Source of the DNA: an uncultured Roseburia sp.
GTDB lineage: Bacteria; Bacillota; Clostridia; Lachnospirales; Lachnospiraceae
Direction of reading: 5' to 3'
NCBI GenBank assembly: GCA_900756925.1
Contig: CAAELX010000011.1
Location: 1-37,694, forward strand
DNA: 37,694 nt
Shown: positions 8,399-17,851 of the stretch, piece after piece
Layout: each line of letters begins with the position of its first letter
Position numbering within the stretch: the first letter of the stretch is position 1
Position numbers and translations under genes: made by a program
Notes under the pieces: generated by a model
Seen by the model: only the letters and a program-made list of their open reading frames with translations
Databases searched by the model: none
Told to the model about the DNA's origin: nothing

Positions 8399-8465
8399 AT
8401 CCCACATTTCACGCATCTGACGCTTCCTGCGGGGATACATACTATCAGAAAGGGATTTCTCTCTC

Positions 8466-9356
8466 ATGGATATTAATTACGAATTATACAAGGTCTTTTA
8501 TTACGTTGCCACCTCCTTAAGTTTCTCTGAGGCGAGCAAGCAGTTATATATTTCCCAGTCGGCTGTCAGCCAGTCGATTAAGACACTCGAAAAGAAGTTG
8601 GAACAGCCGCTTTTCATTCGAAGCACGAAGAAGGTACAGCTGACCCCAGCTGGAAAAGTACTCTTAAAGCATGTGGAGCCGGCCATGAATTTAATCCAGC
8701 GCGGAGAGAGCCAGCTGCTCGACTCCGGAAGTCTTGGACTCGGACAGCTCCACATCGGGGCTAGCGATACGATCTGCCGTTACTTCCTCGTTCCTTATCT
8801 GAAGCAGTTTCACAAGAAGTTCCCGAATGTCCCGATCAAGGTGACAAATGCGACTTCCTTAAGCTGTGTGGATCTGTTAGAGCAGGGGAAGGTCGACCTG
8901 ATCGTGACGAACTTTCCGAACACCCATTTGAATCACTCCTATATTCAGAAGACAGTGTGTAACTTCACGGACGTATTTATCGCGAACCCTGCCTATTTCA
9001 ATCTGAAACAGCAGGAGATCTCGCTCGAGGAGCTTAAGGGATATCCGATTCTGATGCTCGACAGAAAGAGCACGACGAGTGAATTTTTACACAACCTCTT
9101 TTTACAGCATCAGTTAGAACTGATCCCGGAAGTGGAATTAAGCAGTAACGACCTTCTGATCGACCTTGCAAGAATCGGTCTTGGCATCGCTTTCATCCCG
9201 GACTACTGCTTAAGCCGCGATTCGAAAGACCTGTATGTCGTGCGGACGAAGGAAAAGCTTCCTTCCCGACAGATGGTTGCTTCCATCAATCCGACGCTTC
9301 CGGTATCACAGTCGACAGAGGAATTCTTAAAGCTCCTGCCGGAAATTACGATGTAA
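8466..9356 (+). CDS. LysR-family transcriptional regulator
   Basis: This 296-residue protein has the LysR plan. The N-terminal winged helix-turn-helix (about residues 3-62) includes SFSEASKQLYISQSAVSQSIKTLE shortened here to its core ASKQLYISQSAVSQSI, and a two-lobed effector domain occupies about 90-290 (LHIGASDTICRYFLVPYL starts lobe I). Such proteins act as tetramers and respond to small-molecule ligands; the ligand cannot be told. It is divergent from purL with 267 bases between the starts, so purL is a possible target, but LysR proteins are not known as usual purine regulators. Its last 11 bases overlap the convergent DUF1294 gene. AAAGGG lies 11 bases before the ATG. Confidence 0.9.
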   Translation: MDINYELYKVFYYVATSLSFSEASKQLYISQSAVSQSIKTLEKKLEQPLFIRSTKKVQLTPAGKVLLKHVEPAMNLIQRGESQLLDSGSLGLGQLHIGASDTICRYFLVPYLKQFHKKFPNVPIKVTNATSLSCVDLLEQGKVDLIVTNFPNTHLNHSYIQKTVCNFTDVFIANPAYFNLKQQEISLEELKGYPILMLDRKSTTSEFLHNLFLQHQLELIPEVELSSNDLLIDLARIGLGIAFIPDYCLSRDSKDLYVVRTKEKLPSRQMVASINPTLPVSQSTEEFLKLLPEITM

Positions 9357-9609
9357 GATACCATCCCACACAGACCTGCACTGCCAGAATGAGCGGCATC
9401 CCGATCACAAAATACCAGTGCTTCGTCTTATGCCGGAACAGGTACATCCCAGCCCACGTCCCGACACTTCCGCCAAGCAGGCTCACTAAAAACAGTGACT
9501 TCTCCGGTATCCGCCACGCATGGCGTTTTGCCCGGTTCTTGTCCACTGCCATAACCGCAAGTCCGAGCAGATTCATTGCAAACAGATAGATCATTATCAT
9601 TCTTTCCAT
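9346..9609 (-). CDS. DUF1294 small membrane protein
   Basis: This 87-residue protein has three predicted membrane segments (about 4-20, 37-56 and 66-85). It carries the DUF1294 signature: DKNRAKRHAWRIPE followed by a GGSVGTWAGMYLFRHKTKH loop. The function of the family is unknown. It overlaps the 3' end of the convergent lysR by 11 bases and lies 124 bases beyond secDF, separated by two hairpins, so it is probably transcribed on its own or by read-through from secDF. Confidence 0.88.
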   Translation of the reverse strand: MERMIMIYLFAMNLLGLAVMAVDKNRAKRHAWRIPEKSLFLVSLLGGSVGTWAGMYLFRHKTKHWYFVIGMPLILAVQVCVGWYLTS

Positions 9610-9645
9610 ACTAGTTTCCTTTCTTAAACAATTTTAGATAAAGTG

Positions 9646-9672
9646 AAAGCCGGTACAAGACATACCGGCTTT
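9646..9672. terminator. Hairpin after secDF
   Basis: The perfect ten-base repeat AAAGCCGGTA / TACCGGCTTT encloses a seven-base loop. T-rich tracts follow on both strands but are interrupted (TTTCACTTTATC on minus, TTTTCGCTTCTTT on plus). It probably ends the scf-secDF transcript. Confidence 0.6.
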
Positions 9673-9681
9673 TCGCTTCTT

Positions 9682-9723
9682 TATTCATGACAATCGAATG
9701 TTCGTGGAGCGTGCATTCTATTG
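9682..9723 (+). repeat. Palindromic repeat, copy 1
   Basis: ATTCATGACAATCGAATGTT, then a short loop, then CATTCTATTGT: the arms ACAATCGAATG and CATTCTATTGT pair with one mismatch. A near-identical unit lies in opposite orientation at 37651-37682 upstream of proS, differing in the left arm by one base and by a shorter loop. It sits ten bases after the secDF stop. Confidence 0.6.
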
Positions 9724-9733
9724 TTTCTGTTCT

Positions 9734-11893
9734 TTATTTCTGATTATGCTTCTTATAGGAGAACACCTTCATCACATACCACAGCTCTGTTGCGATACAG
9801 ATAGAAGAATATGCGCCACAGATCAGACCTGCCATCAGAGGAAGGGCAAATTCGCGGATGCTTGCCACACCTAAGATATAAAGCATTACTACCATAATAA
9901 AGGTTGTAATGGAAGTATTGATACTTCTGGATAATGTCTGTGTCAGGCTTCGGTTTGCCACCTCTGCAAGCACTTCCGGTGTCTGTCTGGACGTGATGCC
10001 TGCCATATTCTCACGGATACGGTCGAAGATAACGATCGTATCATTGACAGAGTAACCGATAATCGTAAGCATACATGCAATGAATGTATTTCCGACAGAA
10101 ATACGGAGTACTGCATATACAGTCAGAACGACAAGCACGTCATGTACCAGGGCGAGGATTGCACTTGTTGCAAAGCGAATATCCTTGAACCGGAACCAGA
10201 TGTAGATCAGCATGCAGATGCAGGATACAATTACAGCAACCATGGCATCAGAACGCATCTCACCACTGATCGTGGAGCTGATGCTCTGAGATGTGATATC
10301 GCTGTCTGCAATGTCAAAGTTCTCACTTAATGTATCGCTTATCGCCTGACGTTCGTCTAAGCTTAAGGTACGTGTCTTAATGGTGATCTGGGTTGTTCCC
10401 TCTACTTTGTTTGCCTGTACATCGCTATCCCCTGTGATCTTCTCCACATAAGGAACGATCTCACTCTCGATCTCCTCAATCGTGTAATCTTTTCCGAAGT
10501 CAGCGGTTGTAGAAGTACCTCCCATGAAGTCAAGTCCGAAGTTTAAGGTCTTGCCCTCTGTTGCCTTGTGGACACCCATGCTGATAAAGCCTGCTGCGAT
10601 GACTACGAGGGAAATCGTAAAGAATACTGCTTTCTTTCCGATAAAGTTGATGCTCTTATGCTCTTTTGCACGTCCGTAGAACTTCTCGTCCTTAAGACCT
10701 AATGCATACAGCGAATAAAGAATCCATCTTGTCACTACCATAGCGGTGAACATGGAAAGGATGATACCAATCATTAATGTGTAGGCGAATCCTTTTACTG
10801 TACCGGAACCTAATCCCATCAGAACAAAAGCTGCGATTAAAGTTGTGATATTACCATCTAAGATAGCGGACATTGCCTTCTGGAAACCGATCTTCATGGA
10901 AGTGTTCACACTCTTGCCGGTTGCGATCTCCTCACGGATACGGGAGAATACGATGACGTTCGCATCCACCGCCATACCGATACCAAGGATAATACCTGCG
11001 ATACCAGGAAGGGTCAGTGTAATCTCAAATAGGTATAAGGTTGCAATCACAAGTGTTGTGTAAACCGCAAGTGCAAGGGATGCTGCAATACCAGGAACCG
11101 CATACATCACGATCATGAAGACCATAACAATTGCAAGACCGATCGCACCGGCCTTTAAGCTGGAAGAGATTGCCTGGCTACCTAACTGTGCACCCGTTAC
11201 AGAGGACTCTAACTCAGAAAGCTCTAAGGACAGGGAACCGATACGGATCTGTGTTGCAAGGGCATCTGCCTGTTCATAGGTAGACATTCCGGTAATCTGA
11301 GCCTCACCGCCCGTGATGGCGCTCTGTACGGTCGGATAGCTGATAACCTCGCCATCGTATACGATTGGAAGGCTCTTTCCGATATTCTCAGAAGTCACTT
11401 CTCCGAATACCTTTGCTCCCTCATCGTTTAACTTTAAGGATACAATGTACTGCTTGTTGCCATACTTGTCCTGTGTGGTAGCTGCCTGTGCATCTTCCAC
11501 CATATCGCCGGTCATAAATACCGTTCCATCCGGCTTCTGGAACTCTAAGGAACCCGGATTTCCAAGCTCCTCTAAAATCGTGTTGGCATCCTGGATACCC
11601 GGAATCTCAACTGTGATTCTGTCGTCTCCTACCTTGTAGACTGTTGACTCAGTACTGTAGCTCTCTACACGTTTCTGAAGCTTATAGACGGTGTCGTCCA
11701 TATCTTCCGCACTTGGATTTTCATCCATGACCTTGTAAGTGATGGATACACCACCGGACAGGTCAAGTCCGAGCGGAATCGACATATTCTCCCCTACACC
11801 AGTGGAGGAAAGAATCAATGATGCATAATAGCCGAGTCCTACAAGAGCTGCAAGAACAAATGCCATTATGACTGCTGCTTTACTCTTCTTCAT
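9734..11893 (-). CDS. secDF: SecDF fused protein-export motor
   Basis: This 719-residue membrane protein joins SecD (about 1-410) and SecF (about 425-719) in one chain, as in Bacillus. SecDF uses the proton gradient to pull preproteins out of the SecYEG channel on the outer face. The SecD half has one N-terminal membrane helix, a large periplasmic-type domain (starting LGLDLSGGVSITYKV) and a five-helix bundle with GIAGIILGIGMAVDANVIVF. The SecF half has GLDFMGGTS and IIGYSVNDTIVIFDRIREN. Both carry the conserved Asp/Arg elements of the D4 and D6 type motifs. It follows the SCIFF maturase by 17 bases, so secretion and the peptide cassette appear to be co-transcribed. A hairpin follows at 9646. 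Confidence 0.95.
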   Translation of the reverse strand: MKKSKAAVIMAFVLAALVGLGYYASLILSSTGVGENMSIPLGLDLSGGVSITYKVMDENPSAEDMDDTVYKLQKRVESYSTESTVYKVGDDRITVEIPGIQDANTILEELGNPGSLEFQKPDGTVFMTGDMVEDAQAATTQDKYGNKQYIVSLKLNDEGAKVFGEVTSENIGKSLPIVYDGEVISYPTVQSAITGGEAQITGMSTYEQADALATQIRIGSLSLELSELESSVTGAQLGSQAISSSLKAGAIGLAIVMVFMIVMYAVPGIAASLALAVYTTLVIATLYLFEITLTLPGIAGIILGIGMAVDANVIVFSRIREEIATGKSVNTSMKIGFQKAMSAILDGNITTLIAAFVLMGLGSGTVKGFAYTLMIGIILSMFTAMVVTRWILYSLYALGLKDEKFYGRAKEHKSINFIGKKAVFFTISLVVIAAGFISMGVHKATEGKTLNFGLDFMGGTSTTADFGKDYTIEEIESEIVPYVEKITGDSDVQANKVEGTTQITIKTRTLSLDERQAISDTLSENFDIADSDITSQSISSTISGEMRSDAMVAVIVSCICMLIYIWFRFKDIRFATSAILALVHDVLVVLTVYAVLRISVGNTFIACMLTIIGYSVNDTIVIFDRIRENMAGITSRQTPEVLAEVANRSLTQTLSRSINTSITTFIMVVMLYILGVASIREFALPLMAGLICGAYSSICIATELWYVMKVFSYKKHNQK

Positions 11894-11910
11894 CCTTTTT
11901 TGCCTTTCTG

Positions 11911-13287
11911 TTATTCATTGTCAGCTTCTGCTGCCTTAATCATGATCGCGCATTCGATACGCTTCTTCTGGAGTGCACATCCGATGTCGTATGCATTGTG
12001 GATGTCACCATGGAAATTATAGGAGTTTGCTGCGCACCCGCCGCTGCAATAGAACTTTGCAAAGCAGTTGCGGCATTTTTCCTTCGCGTATACGTTGCAG
12101 CACTTGAATTCATCGCAGATATCCTGACGCTTGATTCCCTCATCCACATTTCCAAGCAGGAAATCTTCATTTCCTACAAACTGATGACATGGATACAGAT
12201 CTCCCCACGGTGTCACTGCCAGATATTCTGTTCCTGAACCACAGCCTGAAAGACGCTTCGCTACGCATGGTCCACCTTCCAGATCTATCATAAAATGGAA
12301 GAAATTAAAATCATTTCCATTTTTATGTCTCTCTACCATCTCTGCAGCAAGCTTGTCATACTCCTCGAAAAGCTGCGGCAGGTCTTCCTCACGGATTGCA
12401 TAGTCCTCTGTCGGCTGTGCCACAACAGGCTCCACAGAAATCTGCTTAAAGCCAAGGTCTGCCAAATGAAGGACGTCCTCTGAGAAATCAAGATTGTAAT
12501 GGGTAAAGGTACCACGCACATAATACTTGTCCTGATGTCTGCTCTCTGCGAACTTCTGAAACTTCGGAACGATCAGATCATAGCTTCCTGCCCCTTTGCG
12601 GAACGGTCTCATATGGTCGTGTACTTCTTTTCTTCCGTCGATACTTAATACAACGTTGCCCATCTCCTTGTTGGCGAACTCCATGATCTCATCATTTAAG
12701 AGCACACCGTTTGTTGTCAACGTAAAACGGAAATTCTTGTTATGGATCTTCTCCTGCTCTCTTCCGTAAGCCACCAGATCTTTGACTACCTGCCAGTTCA
12801 TCAGAGGTTCCCCTCCGAAGAAATCTACCTCTAAGTTTCTGCGGTTGCCGGAATTGGCGATCAGGAAATCCAACGCTTTCTTTCCCGTCTCAAAAGACAT
12901 TAACGCCCTTCTTCCATGATATTCGCCTTCCTCTGCAAAGCAGTAACGGCAGGCAAGGTTACAGTCATGAGCGATATGTAAGCACAGTGCCTTCACAACA
13001 GTCGGACGCTTCTTGAAATCCATCATATAGTTCTCATAAGTATCCTTTGTGAAAAGCTCTTCCTCTGAAATCAGAGTCTGTACCTCTTCGATTGCTTCCT
13101 CTACTTCCCCTCTTCCGTACTTTCCGGACAGCGCATCTATAATCTCTTCTGCAGTGGTATCCTCCACGTTCTCCTTTGCAGCATACATTTCTATGACATC
13201 GTATGTTACATCGTCAACAACATGGATTGCACCGCTGTTTACATCCAGAACAATATCATAGCCGTTGTTCTTATACTGATGAACCAC
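11911..13287 (-). CDS. scfB: SCIFF (ranthipeptide) radical SAM/SPASM maturase
   Basis: This 458-residue enzyme has three parts. Residues about 8-75 resemble a RiPP recognition element. A radical SAM domain carries C109-x3-C113-x2-C116 (CNLACRYC) and the FGGEPLMNW motif. A C-terminal SPASM region is rich in cysteine (GPCVAKRLSGCGSG, YPCHQF, CCNVYAKEKCRNC, YCSGGC). It matches the family of thioether-forming maturases acting on six-cysteine (SCIFF) peptides, such as CteB of Clostridium thermocellum, which cross-links Cys sulfur to a side-chain-adjacent carbon of Thr; products are called ranthipeptides. The start is GTG with AGAGGA upstream. The 46-residue peptide gene lies 193 bases upstream on the same strand, and secDF follows. 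Confidence 0.95.
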   Translation of the reverse strand: MVHQYKNNGYDIVLDVNSGAIHVVDDVTYDVIEMYAAKENVEDTTAEEIIDALSGKYGRGEVEEAIEEVQTLISEEELFTKDTYENYMMDFKKRPTVVKALCLHIAHDCNLACRYCFAEEGEYHGRRALMSFETGKKALDFLIANSGNRRNLEVDFFGGEPLMNWQVVKDLVAYGREQEKIHNKNFRFTLTTNGVLLNDEIMEFANKEMGNVVLSIDGRKEVHDHMRPFRKGAGSYDLIVPKFQKFAESRHQDKYYVRGTFTHYNLDFSEDVLHLADLGFKQISVEPVVAQPTEDYAIREEDLPQLFEEYDKLAAEMVERHKNGNDFNFFHFMIDLEGGPCVAKRLSGCGSGTEYLAVTPWGDLYPCHQFVGNEDFLLGNVDEGIKRQDICDEFKCCNVYAKEKCRNCFAKFYCSGGCAANSYNFHGDIHNAYDIGCALQKKRIECAIMIKAAEADNE

Positions 13288-13417
13288 TATAATATTTCCT
13301 CTCTTTCTAAAAATTTTCGCACAAATCCGTCCGTCCCTGTCCGTTGTGCCACTTTGGCGGCAGGGCTTCCTTATTATGCGTCATTAAGTGTAATTTTTAT
13401 TAGCAGCCATAAAACGT

Positions 13418-13452
13418 ACAAATGACCGCACGCTGCGCGAACGGTCGTTTGT
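13418..13452 (-). other. Intercistronic hairpin between scfA and scfB
   Basis: Arms ACAAATGACCG and CGGTCGTTTGT form an 11-base stem (one G-U on one strand) around a GC-rich loop. On the minus strand only a weak T tract (ACGTTTTATGG) follows. It probably protects or partly terminates the peptide mRNA so that the peptide is made in excess over its maturase; this role is inferred. Confidence 0.55.
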
Positions 13453-13480
13453 CATGGTCTTATTCACTTTTTCTGTAGAC

Positions 13481-13621
13481 TTATTTGTTCTCGCAGGTCT
13501 GGTTACCTACTGTACAGGATGTCTTACATGCAGACTGACAGGATGTCTGACACTCACCGCATCCGCCTTTTTTTACTGTGTTCTGTAATTTTCTGGTATT
13601 TAATGTTTTAACGTGTTTCAT
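13481..13621 (-). CDS. scfA: SCIFF ranthipeptide precursor
   Basis: This 46-residue peptide starts at ATG 13621 with AAAGGAG upstream. A longer frame reaching 13672 has no ribosome binding site before its start. The leader is MKHVKTLNTRKLQNTVKKGG and the core CGECQTSCQSACKTSC plus TVGNQTCENK. Six cysteines (21, 24, 28, 32, 36, 43) fall within the C-terminal 26 residues, and each is near Thr or Ser acceptors. This is the hallmark of the SCIFF family (six cysteines in forty-five residues), nearly universal in Clostridia and highly conserved. The maturase lies downstream. The final product and its role are not known from sequence; quorum-type or regulatory roles have been proposed for relatives. 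Confidence 0.96.
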   Translation of the reverse strand: MKHVKTLNTRKLQNTVKKGGCGECQTSCQSACKTSCTVGNQTCENK

Positions 13622-13660
13622 AATTATTTCTCCTTTAAACATTCTTTTTTGCTGATGTAT

Positions 13661-13689
13661 AGTATAACACATCGTTTGTCATATGAAAA
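13661..13689 (-). promoter_or_regulatory. Promoter of scfA
   Basis: On the minus strand, TTTTCA (13684-13689) and TATACT (13661-13666) are 17 bases apart; the -10 is 39 bases from the scfA start. The peptide can therefore be expressed separately from the upstream TIGR04086 gene. Confidence 0.6.
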
Positions 13690-13700
13690 GTATTTTTTTC

Positions 13701-14060
13701 TCAGCTGACCATTCCGCCAGCCATTCCGGATGCCGCACATAAGACCAGTGTCGTCACAGCCTTCACCGGTTCTGCCCCTGTTCCCTGCTTAAAACCCACA
13801 GAAAAAGCGAACAGGATCGCAAAATAAAGAGCTCCCGCTGCAAGTCCCCATAAGAACTTTCGTTCCTTCCTCTGCTTTCCGATCAGGATGCCGCCTGTCA
13901 TCCCTGTTATAATGTAAATGACGATGACTCCTGTCTTCACAGCCGCTTCACTAAGCTCTGCCTTATATAATAACAGCGCTAACAGAAGCAGCAGCAATGC
14001 ACTCACCACAAACATGACAAACTCTGTCACAAGCAGTACCTTTACCGGTTTTCCCTTCAT
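13701..14060 (-). CDS. TIGR04086-family membrane protein
   Basis: This 119-residue protein has four predicted membrane helices (about 8-28, 41-58, 68-88, 98-117), with a short basic loop GKQRKERKF after the second. The size, topology and position directly before scfA fit the TIGR04086 family of Clostridia, which is often found between yajC and the SCIFF genes. Function is unknown; a link with export or with handling the modified peptide is suggested only by position. The stop lies 80 bases upstream of the scfA start, and the scfA promoter -35 box is within 20 bases of its stop. Confidence 0.75.
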   Translation of the reverse strand: MKGKPVKVLLVTEFVMFVVSALLLLLLALLLYKAELSEAAVKTGVIVIYIITGMTGGILIGKQRKERKFLWGLAAGALYFAILFAFSVGFKQGTGAEPVKAVTTLVLCAASGMAGGMVS

Positions 14061-14142
14061 CCTCCACCATCCAGCTTCACGGTTCTATCCTATCTATATG
14101 CCTGATAGGCTCAGATTATGATCGGATGCCCTGTTTGGCATC

Positions 14143-15024
14143 TTACAGATACCGGATGCTATAAGACTTTTCGAATACTTCTCCCGCCTGTAAAGTGTTC
14201 CCATAAGCACGCTCCTCTAAGGATCCGGCAAATCCAACCTCGTCACATCTTCCATACCACGGCTCAATACACACAAACGGTGCATTCTTGCCTTCCGGTG
14301 ACCAGATAGCAAATAATGGAGTATCAAAATCTACGGTTACATAAGGAGTCCCATCCGGTGTCACAAGGGACACCTCGCCGGTCTGTTTTCCCTCCATCAT
14401 ATAAGTGCAGCGGTCAAAAAATCCTGGTGTAAAATACACCTTCTCATCCGTAAGCGGAATCACGATATCCTCATCCATCACGGCAAGCCCGGTGTCCGGT
14501 GTATTTCCGTGGTGATGAACCTCAGTAAGCCCTGCAAACTGAAGTCCGTAGCCAATCTTGTCTGCTTCCCCGTTGAATGGGCAGAGAAATGCCGGATGCG
14601 CACCGATAGAAAAATACATCGTCTTCTGATCCGTATTTTCAACTTTCCAGAGCACTTTCAATTCATTCTCCACAAGCTTGTAGCCGATCTTTAACACAAA
14701 CGCAAACGGATATTTTGCCAGTGTCTCTTCATTTGCAGCAAGTGCAAACCAGATGCTGTCAGCGGTCTGGGACTCTAACGTAAATTCCATATCCCTTGCA
14801 AACCCGTGCTGTCCGATCGGATAAGTCTTTCCGTCATAGCGATACTCCTTGCCGTTACAGCTTCCCACGAAAGGGAACAGTACCGGGGAGGTTCTTCCCC
14901 AGTACTTTTTGTCGCCGTACCACATATATTCTTTTTCGTCTGATTTTCTTTTTACTGATTTTAATTCTGCGCCAAATGAATCGATCTCAGCCTTTAAGAT
15001 GTCATTTTCCAGAATATATCTCAT
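14143..15024 (-). CDS. Aldose 1-epimerase family protein (LacX-like)
   Basis: This 293-residue protein has the beta-sandwich mutarotase pattern. It opens with ENDILKAEIDSFGAELKSV, then WGRTSPVLFPFVGS and GQHGFARDMEF (containing the conserved HGFAR), a central IGAHPAFLCPF and the late WSPEGKNAPFVCIEPWYGR. The family interconverts alpha and beta anomers of sugars; the LacX subgroup is less well characterised and the sugar cannot be named. Length is standard. It lies 15 bases after asnS and is probably co-transcribed with it, which says little about its role. Confidence 0.9.
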   Translation of the reverse strand: MRYILENDILKAEIDSFGAELKSVKRKSDEKEYMWYGDKKYWGRTSPVLFPFVGSCNGKEYRYDGKTYPIGQHGFARDMEFTLESQTADSIWFALAANEETLAKYPFAFVLKIGYKLVENELKVLWKVENTDQKTMYFSIGAHPAFLCPFNGEADKIGYGLQFAGLTEVHHHGNTPDTGLAVMDEDIVIPLTDEKVYFTPGFFDRCTYMMEGKQTGEVSLVTPDGTPYVTVDFDTPLFAIWSPEGKNAPFVCIEPWYGRCDEVGFAGSLEERAYGNTLQAGEVFEKSYSIRYL

Positions 15025-15039
15025 AGCTTAGCTCCTTTT

Positions 15040-16431
15040 CTATAACTCACAGTTATTAACAGTTCTCGGGAACGGGATGACGTCACGGATGTTGGACATT
15101 CCGGTTAAGTACATCACACATCTCTCAAATCCGAGACCGAAGCCTGCATGTCTTGCAGATCCATATTTACGGAGATCCAGATAAAAGCTGTAGTCCTCCT
15201 CTTTCAGTCCGAGCTCTTTGATTCGCTCTAACAGCTTGTCATAATCATCCTCTCTCTGGCTTCCTCCGATGATTTCTCCGATTCCCGGAACGAGGCAGTC
15301 CACCGCTGCAACGGTCTTTCCATCTGGATTCAGCTTCATGTAGAATGCCTTGATCTCCTTCGGATAATCCGTTACGAATACCGGGCGCTTGAATACCTGT
15401 TCGGTCAGATAACGCTCATGCTCGGTCTGCAGGTCACAGCCCCAGGATACTTTGTAATCAAACTTGTCGTTGTTCTTCTCTAAGATCTCAACCGCCTCTG
15501 TGTAAGTAACACGTGCGAAATCAGAATTTGCAACATGCTGTAATCTCTCTAAGAGACCCTTGTCGATAAAGTTGTTGAAGAATGCCATCTCTTCCGGTGC
15601 ATTCTCCAGTACATAGTTAATGACGTATTTTAACATGCTCTCTGCAAGCATCATGTCATCCTCAAGATCTGCAAATGCGATCTCCGGCTCGATCATCCAG
15701 AACTCTGCTGCATGTCTGGTCGTGTTGGAGTTCTCTGCACGGAAGGTCGGTCCGAACGTATAGATGTTCTTAAATGCCATCGCATATGTCTCACCATTTA
15801 ACTGTCCGCTTACGGTAAGGTTAGTCGGCTTATTGAAGAAATCTTTGCCAAAATCTACCTTGCCATCCTCTGTCATCGGAAGATTGTTCATATCAAGTGT
15901 TGTTACCTGGAACATCTCTCCGGCACCCTCGCAGTCACTTCCAGTAATCAGTGGTGTGTGTACATAAACGAAGTCTCTCTCCTGGAAGAACTTGTGGATT
16001 GCATAAGCACACAGGGAACGCACACGGAACACTGCCTCGAACGTGTTCGTTCTCGGTCTTAAGTGGGAGATTGTTCTTAAATACTCGAAGCTGTGCTTCT
16101 TCTTCTGAAGCGGGTAATCCGGTGTGGATGGTCCCTCTACCTCCACCTGCTCTGCCTGGATCTCAAACGGCTGCTTGGCACCCGGTGTTGCTACTACTTT
16201 TCCGGTTACGATAATTGCTGCGCCGACATTTAACTTCTCCACTTCTGCGAAGTTCTCTAACGTATCAGAATATACGACCTGAACCGGCTCAAAAAAAGTT
16301 CCGTCGTTTACCACGATAAATCCAAAGTTCTTGGAATTACGGATATTTCTCACCCAGCCGCCGATCGTGACAGTCTGGTCTGCGTACTCGCCCTGTTTGC
16401 GGAATAAATCCCTTACATTTACTAAATCCAT
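15040..16431 (-). CDS. asnS: Asparaginyl-tRNA synthetase
   Basis: This 463-residue class IIb synthetase charges tRNA-Asn. Residues 1-115 form the OB-fold anticodon-binding domain ([19 protein letters not shown]), and the catalytic domain follows from about 130. Class II motif 2 is seen in [20 protein letters not shown] and motif 3 in [19 protein letters not shown], ending with RDVIPFPRT. Length and ending (NCEL) are typical. No T-box leader is visible in the 60 bases between it and the upstream lipoprotein gene, so it is probably read from that gene's promoter or constitutively. Confidence 0.96.
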   Translation of the reverse strand: MDLVNVRDLFRKQGEYADQTVTIGGWVRNIRNSKNFGFIVVNDGTFFEPVQVVYSDTLENFAEVEKLNVGAAIIVTGKVVATPGAKQPFEIQAEQVEVEGPSTPDYPLQKKKHSFEYLRTISHLRPRTNTFEAVFRVRSLCAYAIHKFFQERDFVYVHTPLITGSDCEGAGEMFQVTTLDMNNLPMTEDGKVDFGKDFFNKPTNLTVSGQLNGETYAMAFKNIYTFGPTFRAENSNTTRHAAEFWMIEPEIAFADLEDDMMLAESMLKYVINYVLENAPEEMAFFNNFIDKGLLERLQHVANSDFARVTYTEAVEILEKNNDKFDYKVSWGCDLQTEHERYLTEQVFKRPVFVTDYPKEIKAFYMKLNPDGKTVAAVDCLVPGIGEIIGGSQREDDYDKLLERIKELGLKEEDYSFYLDLRKYGSARHAGFGLGFERCVMYLTGMSNIRDVIPFPRTVNNCEL

Positions 16432-16490
16432 ATCTTTTATCCCCTTTTCTACCGGTGATCCCGGCTTTTTCCTGACTTGTTCTGCCTGTC

Positions 16491-17738
16491 CTACTGTTCG
16501 GTTGTCTCCACTGTTTCCGTGGCATCAACAGCCTCTGTGCTCTCTGCCGCCTCAGCCGGTGCCTCTGTGATCACTGCGGTCTCACTCAGCTTTTCTAACA
16601 CAAGACGTGCCAGATAAATCACCCGGATCTGATTTTCCCCATATACGGAGTCCCCATAACCATAGTTGCTGTACAGGGCATCCGCTGATCCGTAACCGTT
16701 GTTGCTGACGATTGTATCCACATAACTTGTGAATTCGTCTTCGTCAATCTCAATCTTCTCAGCTGCTGCAATCGCTTTCACGACGAGTTCTAACTTAATA
16801 CTGCTCGTAGCACCGTCAGACCACTCCTTCTCAAGTACGTCCAGGGAATCATACCCGTAAGAAACAGCGGTATCCTCCATCTTGGACTCATCCCCACCAC
16901 AGTAATTGTTGATAAAGTTATTACGGATCGCTTCGATCACATCTGCCACATAATCTTCCGGCACATCAATCGTGCAGTTTGCAAGCAGATAATCCTCAAT
17001 TGCAGAATAAGTATCGCTTATCTTATTCTGTGCTGCGGTATTCTCCAAATACTCACGGATCTGCTGGTACATCTCATCAAGTGTATCCACGCCGAAATTC
17101 TCAGAAGCAAACTCATCGTCCACGTCCTCTAAAGCGATCTCCTTCTGGATGGAATTCACGGTAAAGGTGAATACCACTTCTTTTCCTGCGAGATCTGTGT
17201 TGGAAGAATAATTCTCAGGGAACGTTACATGCGAATCGATTACGTCTCCCACAGAAGCACCGAGCAGGTCATCTGTGAAGCCTTCAATGTAACTGCTTGA
17301 GCCGCCTGCTGCGGAGTTGTTGGATACATCCACGTTCTGGTTCTCAGCGGTTCCTCCCTTGAATGCCTCACCGTCTAATTTACCGACATAATCCACATTG
17401 ACAATGTCGCCCTCTTCTACCGTTGTCTTTGTATCATCCGCGGCATAAAACGGTCCTCTGTGCGTGAATAACTGTTCAAAATAATTCTGCACATCCTCGT
17501 CTGTCACATCATAATTTCCGGTAATGGTCACAGGAATTGCACTGTAGTCACACAGTGTCACGTAGTCCTCCCCTTTCAGGTCGTACTTTCCAAGATCTAC
17601 AGCCGGAAGCAGCTCTGCGGTCTGTGTGTCTTCTACTGTCTCTGTCGCATCGGCAGTCTCACCATCTTTGCTTCCACAACCCACCAGACTGGCTGCTGTT
17701 GTCACACAAAGCAAGAGTGCCAAAATTCTCTTTTTCAT
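16491..17738 (-). CDS. FKBP/trigger-factor-like peptidyl-prolyl isomerase lipoprotein
   Basis: This 415-residue protein starts with a lipoprotein signal ([21 protein letters not shown]; lipobox LVGC, Cys21), so it is expected outside the membrane. Residues about 108-197 form an FKBP-type isomerase domain: [20 protein letters not shown] and [16 protein letters not shown], closing with [10 protein letters not shown]. About 200-385 resemble the helical C-terminal chaperone domain of trigger factor, and the end is a Glu/Thr/Ala-rich tail. Its likely role is folding of exported proteins, comparable in place to PrsA. It is not the ribosome-bound trigger factor, because it has a lipobox and lacks the ribosome-binding N-domain. 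Confidence 0.88.
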   Translation of the reverse strand: MKKRILALLLCVTTAASLVGCGSKDGETADATETVEDTQTAELLPAVDLGKYDLKGEDYVTLCDYSAIPVTITGNYDVTDEDVQNYFEQLFTHRGPFYAADDTKTTVEEGDIVNVDYVGKLDGEAFKGGTAENQNVDVSNNSAAGGSSSYIEGFTDDLLGASVGDVIDSHVTFPENYSSNTDLAGKEVVFTFTVNSIQKEIALEDVDDEFASENFGVDTLDEMYQQIREYLENTAAQNKISDTYSAIEDYLLANCTIDVPEDYVADVIEAIRNNFINNYCGGDESKMEDTAVSYGYDSLDVLEKEWSDGATSSIKLELVVKAIAAAEKIEIDEDEFTSYVDTIVSNNGYGSADALYSNYGYGDSVYGENQIRVIYLARLVLEKLSETAVITEAPAEAAESTEAVDATETVETTEQ

Positions 17739-17851
17739 CTAATCTTACCTTTTCTACCTTTCTTTCATCCTAAACGGGTCTCTTTCGCCGTCTAACTTTT
17801 ATAACATATCACAAAATTACCCAAAATAAAAGGGATTTCCCCAAAATCACA

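Noticed and set aside
8199..8465. Purine riboswitch or PUR box before purL
   Set aside because: The divergent region is short and A+T rich. No three-helix junction or conserved loop bases were seen, and it is taken up by the two promoters.
14061..14142. Terminator between the epimerase and TIGR04086 genes
   Set aside because: The GATGCC/GGCATC stem is only six pairs and has no T run on either strand.
16491..17738. Canonical trigger factor (tig)
   Set aside because: The protein has a lipobox at Cys21 and lacks the ribosome-binding N-domain, so it is an extracellular lipoprotein related only in the FKBP and C-terminal regions.
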